Below, one piece after another: positions 38,232-46,959 of a stretch of DNA of 64,000 nucleotides; positions within the stretch are counted from its first letter, which is position 1, and every line of letters begins with the position of its first letter. A model generated the notes under the pieces. The model saw only the letters and a program-made list of their open reading frames with translations, made no database searches and was not told the origin of the DNA. The stretch is from an uncultured Flavobacteriaceae bacterium (GTDB taxonomy: Bacteria; Bacteroidota; Bacteroidia; Flavobacteriales; Flavobacteriaceae): assembly GCA_947494325.1 (NCBI GenBank), contig CANLUS010000007.1:178164-242163 (forward strand), given 5' to 3'. The translations under genes and the position numbers were made by a program.

Positions 38232-39734
38232 GGTGTTTTCTAAGATCATAAGGTCTACATTTTTTTCTTCCCAAAGTTGAGATAATTCTTTAGGAACGGG
38301 TGTAAACACATAGGTAAAAGAACTTAGAATAATATCCTCATCTCCATCGTTGTCAATATCTCCAGCATCGATCAAAAACCAACGCCCTAGGTTAGAATTC
38401 TTAAACGTAAATGGTGAAAAATCAAAGGTAGAAGTACTTAGATTTTCAAGATAAACAAAAGAAAATTCTGGATGGTTTCCGTAGTCTGGGAATGTCGAAA
38501 GTAATCCGAAATCTATATCATCGTCCTGGTCAAAATCTCTAGCAATAATTCTTGTTGCGCCGTTTAAAGGATAGAAATATTTTTCTTCGAAATTATTTGA
38601 ACCATTATTGATGTGTATCCTCATGCCATGATAGGGTTTTTGAACGTATGACTTATCAGCATTATCTCCATTCACTGTAATAATATCATCATCACCATCG
38701 CCATCGTAATCAATTAATTCGAACCAACTCGTGCCATATACGGGACTAAATTGCAGGACTTTTTCTGGAATAAAACTTAAATTATCTTGTTGGTAAAGTA
38801 TTGTAATGGTTTCGTCTCCTTGAGAAGTTAAAGCAATCAGATCATTCTTTCCATCTTTATCCATGTCTTTAGAGAGCACACGAATGGTACCAGGTTGATT
38901 TAACAGCACCTTTTTTTTATAAGTTCCGTTTTCATCTTTGTATAGTAAGGATAGCCTTCCAGTAAGGTTTCCAAATTCGCTAACGACAAGTTCGTCATGA
39001 CCATTCTTGTTAAGATCAAATACTAAGTTATGCACGGGTCTGTGAAATGTTTCTGGGATGTTTTTGATGGTATCATTTTTTACCGTAACAATATTACCTG
39101 AAGGTATTTCTGAAGGATCTAATTTACCAATGATGGTAGCATATGACATCTCATTTTTTACACTATAGTCAACAACAGCACTACTATATTGTTTTATGTT
39201 TGTAGTTGAATGGTCGGTAGGGTTGTAGCTTTTCAAGTTGCCTTGGATATCGCCAATAAAAAGCTCATTATTTTCTCGACTGTATTTTAGATACGTGATA
39301 AATGATCCCTTATTTTCATCCAAAGAAACTGATTTGGGTATAAATTGGTTGAGTTCAGTACTCTTGCTACTATTGTTGATAGATTCTAAAGTATCAGGTG
39401 CCATTGCAATAATATATTCTTGAAGCGATTTCCAGTCTTTTTGAGACATGGTCGGTTTTGGCGGATATATACCACTTTTAAAAATCGCCGTAGCCTCTTC
39501 ATAAGAAACTCCTCCTAATGGGTTAAAGGTAGAATCTTGCATACCCATTCTGGCGCCCATATCTGGTAAGATTTTCGTTGCCCAAATATCTTTTGGAAGA
39601 TGAGCAATTGAAGGAGCTAGATGGCAACTTGAGCATTGACGTTCGTACAATGCTGCCTGTTTCTTAGCTGACGGTTTTCCGCAAGAAATAAGGATTAAAA
39701 AAGCAATAAAAGTAAAAAATCTTGAAGCGTTCAT
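38223..39734 (-). CDS. Lipoprotein with cytochrome c heme motif and FG-GAP/VCBS repeats
   Basis: I start at the ATG ending at 39734, giving a lipoprotein signal (FIAFLILISCGK) and about 503 residues; an upstream ATG would extend into a terminator. After the lipobox comes a heme-binding CSSCH motif and an YEEATAIFKSGIYPP segment of a small cytochrome c domain (to about 110). Then come several FG-GAP/VCBS-type calcium-binding repeats, seen as DLNKNGHDELV, DMDKDGKNDLIAL, DYDGDGDDDIITV, DFDQDDDIDFGLL and DIDNDGDEDIILS. The combination suggests an exported electron-carrier domain on a beta-propeller. Function unknown; I do not know a partner. Confidence 0.8.
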   Translation of the reverse strand: MNASRFFTFIAFLILISCGKPSAKKQAALYERQCSSCHLAPSIAHLPKDIWATKILPDMGARMGMQDSTFNPLGGVSYEEATAIFKSGIYPPKPTMSQKDWKSLQEYIIAMAPDTLESINNSSKSTELNQFIPKSVSLDENKGSFITYLKYSRENNELFIGDIQGNLKSYNPTDHSTTNIKQYSSAVVDYSVKNEMSYATIIGKLDPSEIPSGNIVTVKNDTIKNIPETFHRPVHNLVFDLNKNGHDELVVSEFGNLTGRLSLLYKDENGTYKKKVLLNQPGTIRVLSKDMDKDGKNDLIALTSQGDETITILYQQDNLSFIPEKVLQFSPVYGTSWFELIDYDGDGDDDIITVNGDNADKSYVQKPYHGMRIHINNGSNNFEEKYFYPLNGATRIIARDFDQDDDIDFGLLSTFPDYGNHPEFSFVYLENLSTSTFDFSPFTFKNSNLGRWFLIDAGDIDNDGDEDIILSSFTYVFTPVPKELSQLWEEKNVDLMILENTLN

Positions 39735-39782
39735 GTATAAGTTTATGAAGACACAAGATACTAGATTTATTAGGAACTCATA

Positions 39783-39815
39783 AAAAAAGCCTTTCAAATT
39801 TTGAAAGGCTTTTTA
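39783..39815 (-). terminator. Rho-independent terminator of the coiled-coil/Nif3 transcript
   Basis: AAAAAGCCTTTCAAA and TTTGAAAGGCTTTTT form a long perfect hairpin. In minus-strand direction it ends with a T-run and lies about 20 bases after the stop of the coiled-coil gene. Confidence 0.85.
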
Positions 39816-39833
39816 ATATTATTTAGCATTGTG

Positions 39834-40607
39834 TTAAGAGAATAATTTCTCCATTTTTAAACGTTCTTCTTCTGCCAACTGCGCATCTACTAAGATTCTA
39901 CCACTATGCTCATCTGAAGTGATTTTCTTGCGATTTGCAATTTCCATTTGTTTTTGCGGAGGAATGGTAAAGAAGGATCCACCAGAAGCACCTCTTTGAA
40001 TTGGTACTACTGCCAAACCATTTCGCACTTTCGCTCGAATTCTTTTGTAAGCATTTAATAAACGCTCATCAATTAATTTACCGAACTCTTCAGATTTCTT
40101 GTTTAATAACTTTTCTTCTTTTTCAGTTTCGGCCATAATAGCGTCTAGCTCTTCTTTCTTATTCTTTAAATGATTGTTTCTTTCTTTAATCTTTTCTTTT
40201 GCAGCACTAATGATTTCGTTTTTTTGCTCAATTTTTGCTGAGAATTCTTTAATGTGTTTTTCAGCCAATTGAGTTTCAAGTTCTTGAAATTCTATCTCTT
40301 TACTCAACGAGTCAAATTCTCTATTATTTCTAACATTCTTTTGCTGTGTCGTATATTTTTTAATCAAACCATTTGCTTCCTCGATGGTTTGCTTTCTATT
40401 TTTGATACTTGTTTCTAAGTTTTCAATATCGTTATTGAAGTTAGCAAGTCTCGTATTCAAGCCTTCGATTTCATCCTCTAAATCTTCAACTTCGAGCGGT
40501 AATTCACCACGAGTATTCTTAATTTCATCTATTCTAGAATCGATCAATTGTAAATCGTATAGAGCTCTTAATTTATCTTCTACGGTAACTTCTTTAGTTT
40601 TTGCCAT
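39834..40607 (-). CDS. Coiled-coil protein of the C4-type zinc-ribbon (CdsZ-like) family lacking the cysteines
   Basis: The 257-residue protein is a long helical coiled coil (about 20-190, rich in Glu and Lys) followed by a region that aligns with the C4 zinc ribbon of relatives: RGASGGSFFTIPPQ and then ITSDEHSGRILVD, where relatives have CGGCHMxLPPQ and CexCGRILY. All four cysteines are replaced, so no metal site of that kind exists here. It follows nif3 by three bases, a pairing that is common in bacteria. Function is unknown; the helical hairpin suggests a scaffold or nucleic-acid contact. Confidence 0.85.
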   Translation of the reverse strand: MAKTKEVTVEDKLRALYDLQLIDSRIDEIKNTRGELPLEVEDLEDEIEGLNTRLANFNNDIENLETSIKNRKQTIEEANGLIKKYTTQQKNVRNNREFDSLSKEIEFQELETQLAEKHIKEFSAKIEQKNEIISAAKEKIKERNNHLKNKKEELDAIMAETEKEEKLLNKKSEEFGKLIDERLLNAYKRIRAKVRNGLAVVPIQRGASGGSFFTIPPQKQMEIANRKKITSDEHSGRILVDAQLAEEERLKMEKLFS

Positions 40608-40610
40608 CTC

Positions 40611-41705
40611 TTATAGGTACTTGATAGGATTTGTAATGCTTTTTGATAAAATGATGGCAAAATTACGGAATTTTTTCGTAAGATGGTCAGCTAAAAGGTT
40701 TTTTGTGAACTGCTCACTTTCGTAATGACCGATATCTGCCAAAATAAGTTCATTTTCCGCTCTATAAAATTCATGATATTTAAAATCTGCCGAAATATAG
40801 ACATCGGCTCCCGAGCGCTTTGCAGCGTCAATTGCGAAACTACCCGAACCTCCAAGCACAGCGATCTTTTTTATAGAATTACCTAATAATTTTGAATGGC
40901 GAATGCATTTCAAGTTAAATTGCTCTTTTAACCGATTGAAAAAATCTTTTTCTGATAGTTCATTGGTCAATTCTCCAATCATACCCATTCCAATATGCTG
41001 GTGAACATTGTCTGTAGTCACAATATCATAAGCCACTTCTTCATAAGGATGATATTTGTGCAATGCTTTTACTATTTTCTGTTCTAGATGTTTTTCAAAA
41101 ACAACACTAATCATTGTTTCACTCTCCGTATGTAATTCTCCTTTTTTACCAATTGTCGGATTCGAATCTTCGTTGCCCCTGTAAGTTCCTAAGCCCTGAG
41201 TATTAAAACTACAATTACTATAATTTCCTATGTTCCCTGCTCCTGCATTGTGTAATGCTTCGCAAACTTTTTCGGCTTCTTGTTGAGGCGCATAGGTGGT
41301 TAATTTTTTAATCAGTCCTGTTTTTGGAAGTAATATTTTGGTATTTCGTAGACCTAATACTTCTGCCATTTTAGCGGAAACTCCTTTAATAGAATTGTCT
41401 AATGCTGTATGTATGGCGTAAATCGCAATATCATGTTTTATCGCTTTTAGAACGACGCGTTCAACATAGGAATTTCCCGTTATTTTTTTCAAACCAGAAA
41501 AAATAATAGGGTGGAAACTCACAATTAAATTACAATTGTTTTCAATTGCTTCATCGACGACAATTTCTAATGTATCTAAAGTTACCAGAATACCTGAAAC
41601 CTTGGTGTCGTAATTACCTATTAAAAGGCCAACGTTATCAAAATCTTCGGCATATGATAGTGGTGCTATTTCTTCTATAGCGTTAGTGATGTCTTTTACA
41701 ATCAT
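40611..41705 (-). CDS. Nif3-like dinuclear metal-centre protein
   Basis: The 364-residue protein is the long form of the Nif3/YqfO family: an N-terminal half with DNVGLLIG, the metal-site FHPIIFSGLKK and AIHTALDNS, a middle insert (about 130-230) resembling a PII/CutA-like fold, and a C-terminal half with GGSGSFAIDAAKRSGADVYI and ADIGHYESE. Family members form hexamers or trimers with two metal ions; a GTP cyclohydrolase I or hydrolase role is proposed for some, but the activity is unsettled. It precedes the coiled-coil gene by three bases, indicating one transcript. Confidence 0.9.
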   Translation of the reverse strand: MIVKDITNAIEEIAPLSYAEDFDNVGLLIGNYDTKVSGILVTLDTLEIVVDEAIENNCNLIVSFHPIIFSGLKKITGNSYVERVVLKAIKHDIAIYAIHTALDNSIKGVSAKMAEVLGLRNTKILLPKTGLIKKLTTYAPQQEAEKVCEALHNAGAGNIGNYSNCSFNTQGLGTYRGNEDSNPTIGKKGELHTESETMISVVFEKHLEQKIVKALHKYHPYEEVAYDIVTTDNVHQHIGMGMIGELTNELSEKDFFNRLKEQFNLKCIRHSKLLGNSIKKIAVLGGSGSFAIDAAKRSGADVYISADFKYHEFYRAENELILADIGHYESEQFTKNLLADHLTKKFRNFAIILSKSITNPIKYL

Positions 41706-41787
41706 AAGAGCAATATTTGTTCGGCTTTAAAGGTACACGATTTTGCTGAAATTTTTTTGTATCTTTTTATTCTAAAAAAAGGAATAT

Positions 41788-42240
41788 ATGACGGAGCGAT
41801 TAGAACAAGCTTTAATAAAACTCTACAATGCTTTTCACAACGATGAATTAAATCCGGAATGTTGTTCGGCTTGTGCCGTTGGCAATATCTTAGACAATGA
41901 TAATCGTTGGAAAGATTTTTCAATTGTGCACGGCTCCTTAAAATTAACATATTTAGGAAGTGTCCATCAAAAGTCAGGTAAGACCTTTAATGGCTATACG
42001 CCGTTGGAAATTTTACAGATTGAGAAAGTATTTTTAGAGGCTTGCGGATTTAAACTACCTTTATGTCATTATAATCCTAAACCTAAAAATATTAGGAGTA
42101 AAGAAACCCTATTCAATGGTTTATCTGCAGTTGTTGGTTTCTTATGTGATTTGGATGGTATTTCAAATGTGATGGACTATTCGAAGATATTTGAATATGA
42201 AAGAGAAAATCCGGTGTATAAATTTGAAGTAGTTTATTAA
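41788..42240 (+). CDS. Conserved flavobacterial protein, often named NqrF-like, function unknown
   Basis: I recognise the 150-residue pattern ALIKLYNAFHNDELNPECC, CAVGNILDN and GKTFNGYTPLEILQIEKVF from flavobacterial genomes, where it is often annotated as subunit F of the sodium-pumping NADH:quinone reductase. That name looks wrong: there is no membrane helix, no 2Fe-2S ferredoxin motif and no FAD/NADH domain here, and the length is a third of true NqrF. Four to six cysteines (PECCSACAVG) might bind a metal. It is divergent from nif3, and a small membrane-protein ORF follows after 13 bases. Confidence 0.6.
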   Translation: MTERLEQALIKLYNAFHNDELNPECCSACAVGNILDNDNRWKDFSIVHGSLKLTYLGSVHQKSGKTFNGYTPLEILQIEKVFLEACGFKLPLCHYNPKPKNIRSKETLFNGLSAVVGFLCDLDGISNVMDYSKIFEYERENPVYKFEVVY

Positions 42241-42253
42241 AATTGGCAAGAGT

Positions 42254-42379
42254 ATGGGTGGATTTGATATTGTAATGGTCATTGCCATAATTCTTTTTGC
42301 GCGATTAGGCGTACGATTGGTGACGGGTTATATAAAAATGAAAAAAGAAGAAGAGGAGCAGCCTCCTAAAGAACGTTAA
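42254..42379 (+). CDS. Small single-pass membrane protein
   Basis: ATG at 42254 to TAA at 42377-42379 encodes 41 residues: MGGFDIVMVIAIILFARL, a short basic stretch and a C-terminal acidic/basic tail (KKEEEEQPPKER). One hydrophobic helix with charges on one side fits a small membrane protein. It starts 13 bases after the previous gene, in the same direction, which supports translation. I cannot assign a family. Confidence 0.55.
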   Translation: MGGFDIVMVIAIILFARLGVRLVTGYIKMKKEEEEQPPKER

Positions 42380-42457
42380 AGATCTTGATAAGATTCTATC
42401 AGTTTGACTTAGCTTTACGTCGATAGGACTTTTTAAAGTTTGATCAGAATATTTCAT

Positions 42458-44812
42458 TTAATTTACGACTATTTTAAACGTATGAAATGCAGCCAATTTT
42501 GTTACATTTAAGAGATAGATACCTTTGTTGAGTTGAGAAATATTGATGTTGTTGGTGTTTGATATTTTACCCTTGCTTATTCCTCTACCCAAAACATCAT
42601 GTATAGAATAATCAGCGTTGATCATATCTATTGAAAAGTTAATGGTCTCATCTTTTTTAACAGGATTTGGATATACGGTTGCTGTTTTTTCAACAGCGCT
42701 TAATTCACCTAGACTTAAAGTTGATTGTTGCGCTCTAGAAATAACACCATATGGGAAATGAGTAAACCATAATTCATTATTTATCTCGATGCTATATGAG
42801 GGAATTGCTCGAAAGTCTTGCATGTAATCGAGTATTTTATCGAATTTTCCATTTTGAAAAGTATACAGGCCGTTAAATGAAAACGGTACATATGGTACAT
42901 CATTTATGAAGCTAATTTTTCGACTAAAAAGAGAAAGATTAGGACTGGATGGAATGTCACTATAGTTATTATGATTTATAAAATTAGTTCCATCAAATGT
43001 TGAAATGCCAGGGTTATAACTTAACCATAACATTCCATTATTATCTTCAGAAATATACCTTAATCGTTCTTGATTAGTGGCTTCTTCAATAAAAGGATTA
43101 TCGACTTTAACAAGTGTATTATTCTGGATTTCAAACAATCCTGCATTCGTTGAAGCTCTAAAGGCAACGCTTGATGCAACCCAAGTTCGATTATTACTAT
43201 CTGATACTATATTGACAATCTGAGGTGCATAAGTTCCAAAATCTATCTGATTCCATGAGTTATCCTCAATTTTATATTTATAAAGCATATTTTGACTGCC
43301 TAAGAATAGGTTATTTCCATCATAAGAGAAGTTTTGAGAATTCGCTCCTGGGAATGAACTAGGATAAATGTGTTCTGTCAAAATACCAGATGAAAAATCG
43401 TACAATGCTTTGTCAGTTACAAACCACATAGTATCACTTTCGTCAAAAAGTAAATCATATACCGTTTGTGTGTCAATTGAGGTCGGTAGTTCAACAGTAC
43501 TCCATTCAACACCATCAAACTTCGAGATCCCGGAAAACCCAGCAACATAGACATTGTTATTATTGTCTTTTGCAATCATGTTTATAAAAGTTGGTATATC
43601 GCTGTCAACTTCATTCGTAAAAACATCAACACTATTATTTCTGCGTATAATTCCATTCGATGTTGCGAGCCAAATTTCATTATTAAGTTCTTTATAAGCT
43701 TCTATTTTGTATGGATAAGAAACTTCCGTTTCTAAAACGTCGGTGGTAGCATCTACATATTTTAATTCAAAGGATGTCAAATAATATAAATTGTCATTTA
43801 TTAAATGAAAAGATTTTCCCGGACCATCGGCTTCTGGAACATTAATACTAGTATGATTAAAGTTGGAACCATCGAATGCTATTCTATCAATACTGATGCT
43901 ATTTGTGTTGCTATTATATTTTCTAAACCATAATCTATTTTGTGAATCAACTAAGAAAATCTCAAGTATACCCTCGGCATTATTAAACCCAAAGCTCGAT
44001 GCAATATTTAAATTTATAAAGTCAAAAACATATACTCCGCGAGATCCGTTATTATATGTGTCCAAATACATATAGTTTCCAGCGATTTTCATGTTATTCA
44101 CACTGCCAGTCATTGAGCTAGGATAATCAAAGGCTTCAAAGGTTTTTGCAGAAATATCTATTTTGCCGTATTTATCAATGCTACTATTTTGCCTGCCTGC
44201 TACATAGACATCATTGTTATTATCTATATCCGCAAATTGTATGGATAGGGTAGTTTCTATTCTACTAAATATATTGTTATGATAAATAATCATATCAGTA
44301 CTGAGGTTTCCTCTACTCCAAAAAATATAGGTCTCTTTATTCTTATTTTGACTTGAGTTCGTTTGATATATATCCGATAAAATCCAATTTCCGCTTTCAT
44401 ATACTCCAATAAAATTACTAAAAACAGCTATAAGTTTTCCTTGAGCGGTAGTTTCAATTGAGATTAGATTAGGATTAGAAGTTCCATTTAATGAATCGAT
44501 TAAATTCAAACTCACACCATCAAATTGATACAAAGCATTGCGATCTCGTATCCAAACATTGCCCTCATTATCTGCTACGGAATTGCCTACACCATAGAAC
44601 CCAGATATTTGTTCAATTGGAAACGTATATATAACTTCATTCGAAGCAATGCTTCGAACTTCAACTCGATCGTCATACGAAAGGTTGTAGGTCGAATTAA
44701 CGGCATTTATAGATATATGTGTAACCCGATTACTGTTCTTGTATTGTATCAATTCTTGCGAATACAGCAAAGATGAAGTAAAAAGGAAGACAAATAGTAG
44801 TTTTATTTTCAT
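42458..44812 (-). CDS. Secreted beta-propeller protein with type IX secretion sorting domain
   Basis: The 784-residue protein has a signal peptide (to about Ser18), then repeated propeller blades of the two-component regulator propeller type, for example NVWIRDRNALYQFDGVSLN, LWLSYNPGISTFDGTNF and NVYVAGFSGISKFDGVEW, and a C-terminal type A sorting domain (about 710-784, VYPNPVKKDETINF and INISQLNKGIYLLNV). The domain targets the protein to the T9SS for export to the cell surface or outside. There is no kinase domain, so it is not a hybrid sensor. The role may be binding of glycans or proteins; this is a guess. Confidence 0.88.
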   Translation of the reverse strand: MKIKLLFVFLFTSSLLYSQELIQYKNSNRVTHISINAVNSTYNLSYDDRVEVRSIASNEVIYTFPIEQISGFYGVGNSVADNEGNVWIRDRNALYQFDGVSLNLIDSLNGTSNPNLISIETTAQGKLIAVFSNFIGVYESGNWILSDIYQTNSSQNKNKETYIFWSRGNLSTDMIIYHNNIFSRIETTLSIQFADIDNNNDVYVAGRQNSSIDKYGKIDISAKTFEAFDYPSSMTGSVNNMKIAGNYMYLDTYNNGSRGVYVFDFINLNIASSFGFNNAEGILEIFLVDSQNRLWFRKYNSNTNSISIDRIAFDGSNFNHTSINVPEADGPGKSFHLINDNLYYLTSFELKYVDATTDVLETEVSYPYKIEAYKELNNEIWLATSNGIIRRNNSVDVFTNEVDSDIPTFINMIAKDNNNNVYVAGFSGISKFDGVEWSTVELPTSIDTQTVYDLLFDESDTMWFVTDKALYDFSSGILTEHIYPSSFPGANSQNFSYDGNNLFLGSQNMLYKYKIEDNSWNQIDFGTYAPQIVNIVSDSNNRTWVASSVAFRASTNAGLFEIQNNTLVKVDNPFIEEATNQERLRYISEDNNGMLWLSYNPGISTFDGTNFINHNNYSDIPSSPNLSLFSRKISFINDVPYVPFSFNGLYTFQNGKFDKILDYMQDFRAIPSYSIEINNELWFTHFPYGVISRAQQSTLSLGELSAVEKTATVYPNPVKKDETINFSIDMINADYSIHDVLGRGISKGKISNTNNINISQLNKGIYLLNVTKLAAFHTFKIVVN

Positions 44813-44831
44813 AGTGTATTGAATAATATAT

Positions 44832-44839
44832 CAAATATA
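44832..44839 (-). promoter_or_regulatory. -7 element of the T9SS cargo gene
   Basis: On the minus strand TATATTTG fits TAnnTTTG about 19 bases before the start codon. A -33 TTG is not evident. Confidence 0.4.
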
Positions 44840-44850
44840 CTATTCTTAAG

Positions 44851-45222
44851 TCATTCATCATGATAAAACGTCAATCCGTTTTGATCGAGATCATAAAAAG
44901 CAAATTCTCGAGTTCCCCAAGAAGTTTTTTTGAGTGATGTGTTTTTGTGAAATACATCTTTAGTTTTAAATTCATCATATAAGACTTCAATATGTTGTGT
45001 CACAAAACGTAAAGATGGTCTATCAACCGCATCCCATTCTTTTTCATCATGCCATTGTAAATGAATTTCTATATTGTCCCTTTTTACTCCGGCATAAAAG
45101 GGTTCTGTGGCATCATCTGCGAAAGCGATTTTAAAGCCTAATTTTTTCACATAAAATTCTAAGGCCTTCACGACATTTTTTACTGGTAAAACAGGGTGAA
45201 TTTCTTGCAGGTAGCCTTTCAT
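44851..45222 (-). CDS. VOC family protein (glyoxalase/bleomycin-resistance-like)
   Basis: This 123-residue protein has the paired beta-alpha-beta-beta-beta fold of the VOC superfamily: HPVLPVKNVVKALEFYVKKLGF at the start and WGTREFAFYDLDQNGLTFY at the end. Members bind metals and catalyse isomerisation, ring cleavage or drug sequestration. The bleomycin-binding-type C terminus (REFAFYDLDQNGL) favours a resistance-like protein, but the substrate is unknown. It follows the DUF3052 gene by 11 bases. Confidence 0.8.
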   Translation of the reverse strand: MKGYLQEIHPVLPVKNVVKALEFYVKKLGFKIAFADDATEPFYAGVKRDNIEIHLQWHDEKEWDAVDRPSLRFVTQHIEVLYDEFKTKDVFHKNTSLKKTSWGTREFAFYDLDQNGLTFYHDE

Positions 45223-45233
45223 AATAGGTTGTT

Positions 45234-45644
45234 TTAATTTCTATCTTTTAAACGGTATACAAATTTGAGTCCACTCCAATCATTGTCGACCGCACATACT
45301 TTTACGTCGACAAGACCAAGTTGTAACATATAATCTCTAATCGGTTCTCTTTTAAGTTCTGTTTCAATACTAGAGCTACCCTTCGGCCAACTCACCCATA
45401 GGAGACCATCTTTTTTTAATTGTTTCATGAGTGCTGGTGCCTGTCCTTCTAAATCAAGAAAAGTTTTACAAAACAGATGTATAAAGTCTATTGAATGCGC
45501 ATTGATTTCATTTGTATATTCAACATCTACAGGAAAATCAGAAAACAAACTTAAATAGTGGGTAGGTTCATTCACGAGTTTTATAGTAAAACCGTTTTTA
45601 ATTCCTAGTTTTTTGGCTAATGTTGTTTGAGAATATCCCGCCAT
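45234..45644 (-). CDS. DUF3052 family protein
   Basis: The 136-residue protein matches the DUF3052 pattern, starting with MAGYSQTTLAKKLGIKNG and containing DGLLWVSWPKGSSS near residue 92. The fold is predicted to be a small alpha/beta domain. Function is unknown in the family. It forms a minus-strand pair with the VOC gene, with a duplicated hairpin region and mazG upstream. Confidence 0.78.
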   Translation of the reverse strand: MAGYSQTTLAKKLGIKNGFTIKLVNEPTHYLSLFSDFPVDVEYTNEINAHSIDFIHLFCKTFLDLEGQAPALMKQLKKDGLLWVSWPKGSSSIETELKREPIRDYMLQLGLVDVKVCAVDNDWSGLKFVYRLKDRN

Positions 45645-45710
45645 AATGCATAAATATAGTTAAAATATGCTACGCACACCTTGGAGGAAAATTTATCTGA
45701 ATAAGTAACT

Positions 45711-45780
45711 ATTTGAAAAGTCTTTCGACTTTTCCCAATATTGTTTTTATTTGAAAAAGTCTTTCGACTTTTCCCAATGC
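45711..45780. repeat. Direct duplication of the mazG 3' tail, each with a hairpin
   Basis: Two near-identical 30-base segments (45711-45740 and 45749-45780) differ by one base in the A-run. Each contains the perfect inverted repeat GAAAAGTC-TTTC-GACTTTTC. The right copy encodes the last residues of MazG (HWEKSKDFF); the left lies after the stop codon. Confidence 0.85.
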
Positions 45781-46526
45781 ACATCCATTTCAGCGAGGGT
45801 CATTTCTGATAGGGTTTTGTTTTCTTTTTTCGCAGCTTCCTCTAAAAATTGAAATCGTTTTACAAACTTTTTGTTCGTTCGTTCGAGAGCGCTTTCAGGA
45901 TCTACTTTGATAAATCGTGCGTAATTAATAAGTGAAAATAGGACGTCACCAAATTCACTTTCTATTGAGTCTTGTTTGCCGTTTTCGATTTCTGAAGAGA
46001 GTTCGGAGAGTTCTTCTTTTACTTTGTCAAAAACTTGATGAGGTTCTTCCCAATCAAAACCAACGCCAGCGACTTTATCCTGAATTCTATTTGCTTTTAC
46101 CATGGCCGGTAAGCTTTTCGGAACACCCTCTAGAACACTTTTCTTACCTTCTTTCAGTTTGAGATTCTCCCAATTTTGCTGTACCTCTTTTTCGTTTGCC
46201 ACATCTACATTTCCATATACATGTGGGTGACGATCAATTAACTTTTGAGAAATACTATTGGCAACATCAGCAATATCAAAATCACCGGTCTCAGAACCTA
46301 TTTTTGAATAAAAAACGATATGTAATAGTAAATCGCCTAGTTCTTTTTTTATTTCAGGCAGGTCATTATCTAAAATAGCGTCCCCTAATTCATAGGTTTC
46401 TTCAATGGTCAAATGACGAAGAGATTGGAGCGTTTGTTTTTTATCCCAAGGACATTTTTCACGTAACTCGTCCATGATATCTAAAAGACGGTTGAATGCT
46501 TTTAAATGCTCCTTCCTAGAATTCAT
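45747..46526 (-). CDS. mazG: Nucleoside triphosphate pyrophosphohydrolase
   Basis: MazG hydrolyses noncanonical and canonical NTPs to NMP and pyrophosphate, limiting damaged nucleotides. The 259-residue protein has two MazG folds: the N-terminal metal-binding helices CPWDKKQTLQSLRHLTIEETYEL and the C-terminal SEFGDVLFSLINYAR with the second ExxD site. The gene follows the DUF5606 gene by two bases. Its 3' end is duplicated just behind the stop codon, possibly by slippage. Confidence 0.93.
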   Translation of the reverse strand: MNSRKEHLKAFNRLLDIMDELREKCPWDKKQTLQSLRHLTIEETYELGDAILDNDLPEIKKELGDLLLHIVFYSKIGSETGDFDIADVANSISQKLIDRHPHVYGNVDVANEKEVQQNWENLKLKEGKKSVLEGVPKSLPAMVKANRIQDKVAGVGFDWEEPHQVFDKVKEELSELSSEIENGKQDSIESEFGDVLFSLINYARFIKVDPESALERTNKKFVKRFQFLEEAAKKENKTLSEMTLAEMDVHWEKSKDFFK

Positions 46527-46528
46527 GC

Positions 46529-46951
46529 TTATGCTTCTTCTTCGTTTTCTTCTTCTGCCGCAGTTATTGAGGAAAAATCAAATTCAGCTTTCGATAAAAT
46601 ATTGTACCACTGCACAACTTTCTTAACATTAGAAGCATATACACGTTCTTCATCAAAATCAGGAAGTATTTCACTAAAAAAAGAAAGTAACTTTTCATTA
46701 CTTTCCTTGTGGCTTAGTGCCTCCTTATTATCATGTTTATCAGCAATTGTTTTAATCACTTCTCGTAATGGCACTTCTTCTTCGTATGTATAAATCGCGA
46801 TATCATTTAATACACTTACATTGTGCATCGCATTAATAGGTAATTTTTTCTTGTCTATTAATGAAGACACTATTAAACCTCCTTTAGACTGAGAAATGAT
46901 TTCATACAAACCTGGTTTTCCAGATACTGCTACAATTTTTTCTAAACTCAT
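46529..46951 (-). CDS. DUF5606 family protein
   Basis: The 140-residue protein matches DUF5606, with MSLEKIVAVSGKPGLYEII, IYTYEEEVPLREVI and an acidic C-terminal tail. The family is found in Bacteroidota next to def and mazG, as here. Its role is unknown; the setting with deformylase and mazG may point to protein or nucleotide quality control. It lies 8 bases after def. Confidence 0.82.
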   Translation of the reverse strand: MSLEKIVAVSGKPGLYEIISQSKGGLIVSSLIDKKKLPINAMHNVSVLNDIAIYTYEEEVPLREVIKTIADKHDNKEALSHKESNEKLLSFFSEILPDFDEERVYASNVKKVVQWYNILSKAEFDFSSITAAEEENEEEA

Positions 46952-46959
46952 GTATTCTT

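Noticed and set aside
39735..39797. Start of the cytochrome/FG-GAP gene at 39797
   Set aside because: The extension lies in the terminator of the coiled-coil gene; the ATG at 39734 gives a proper lipobox signal.
45711..45746. Second, broken mazG fragment
   Set aside because: Only about ten codons are duplicated and with a frame change; it is a short repeat, not a pseudogene.
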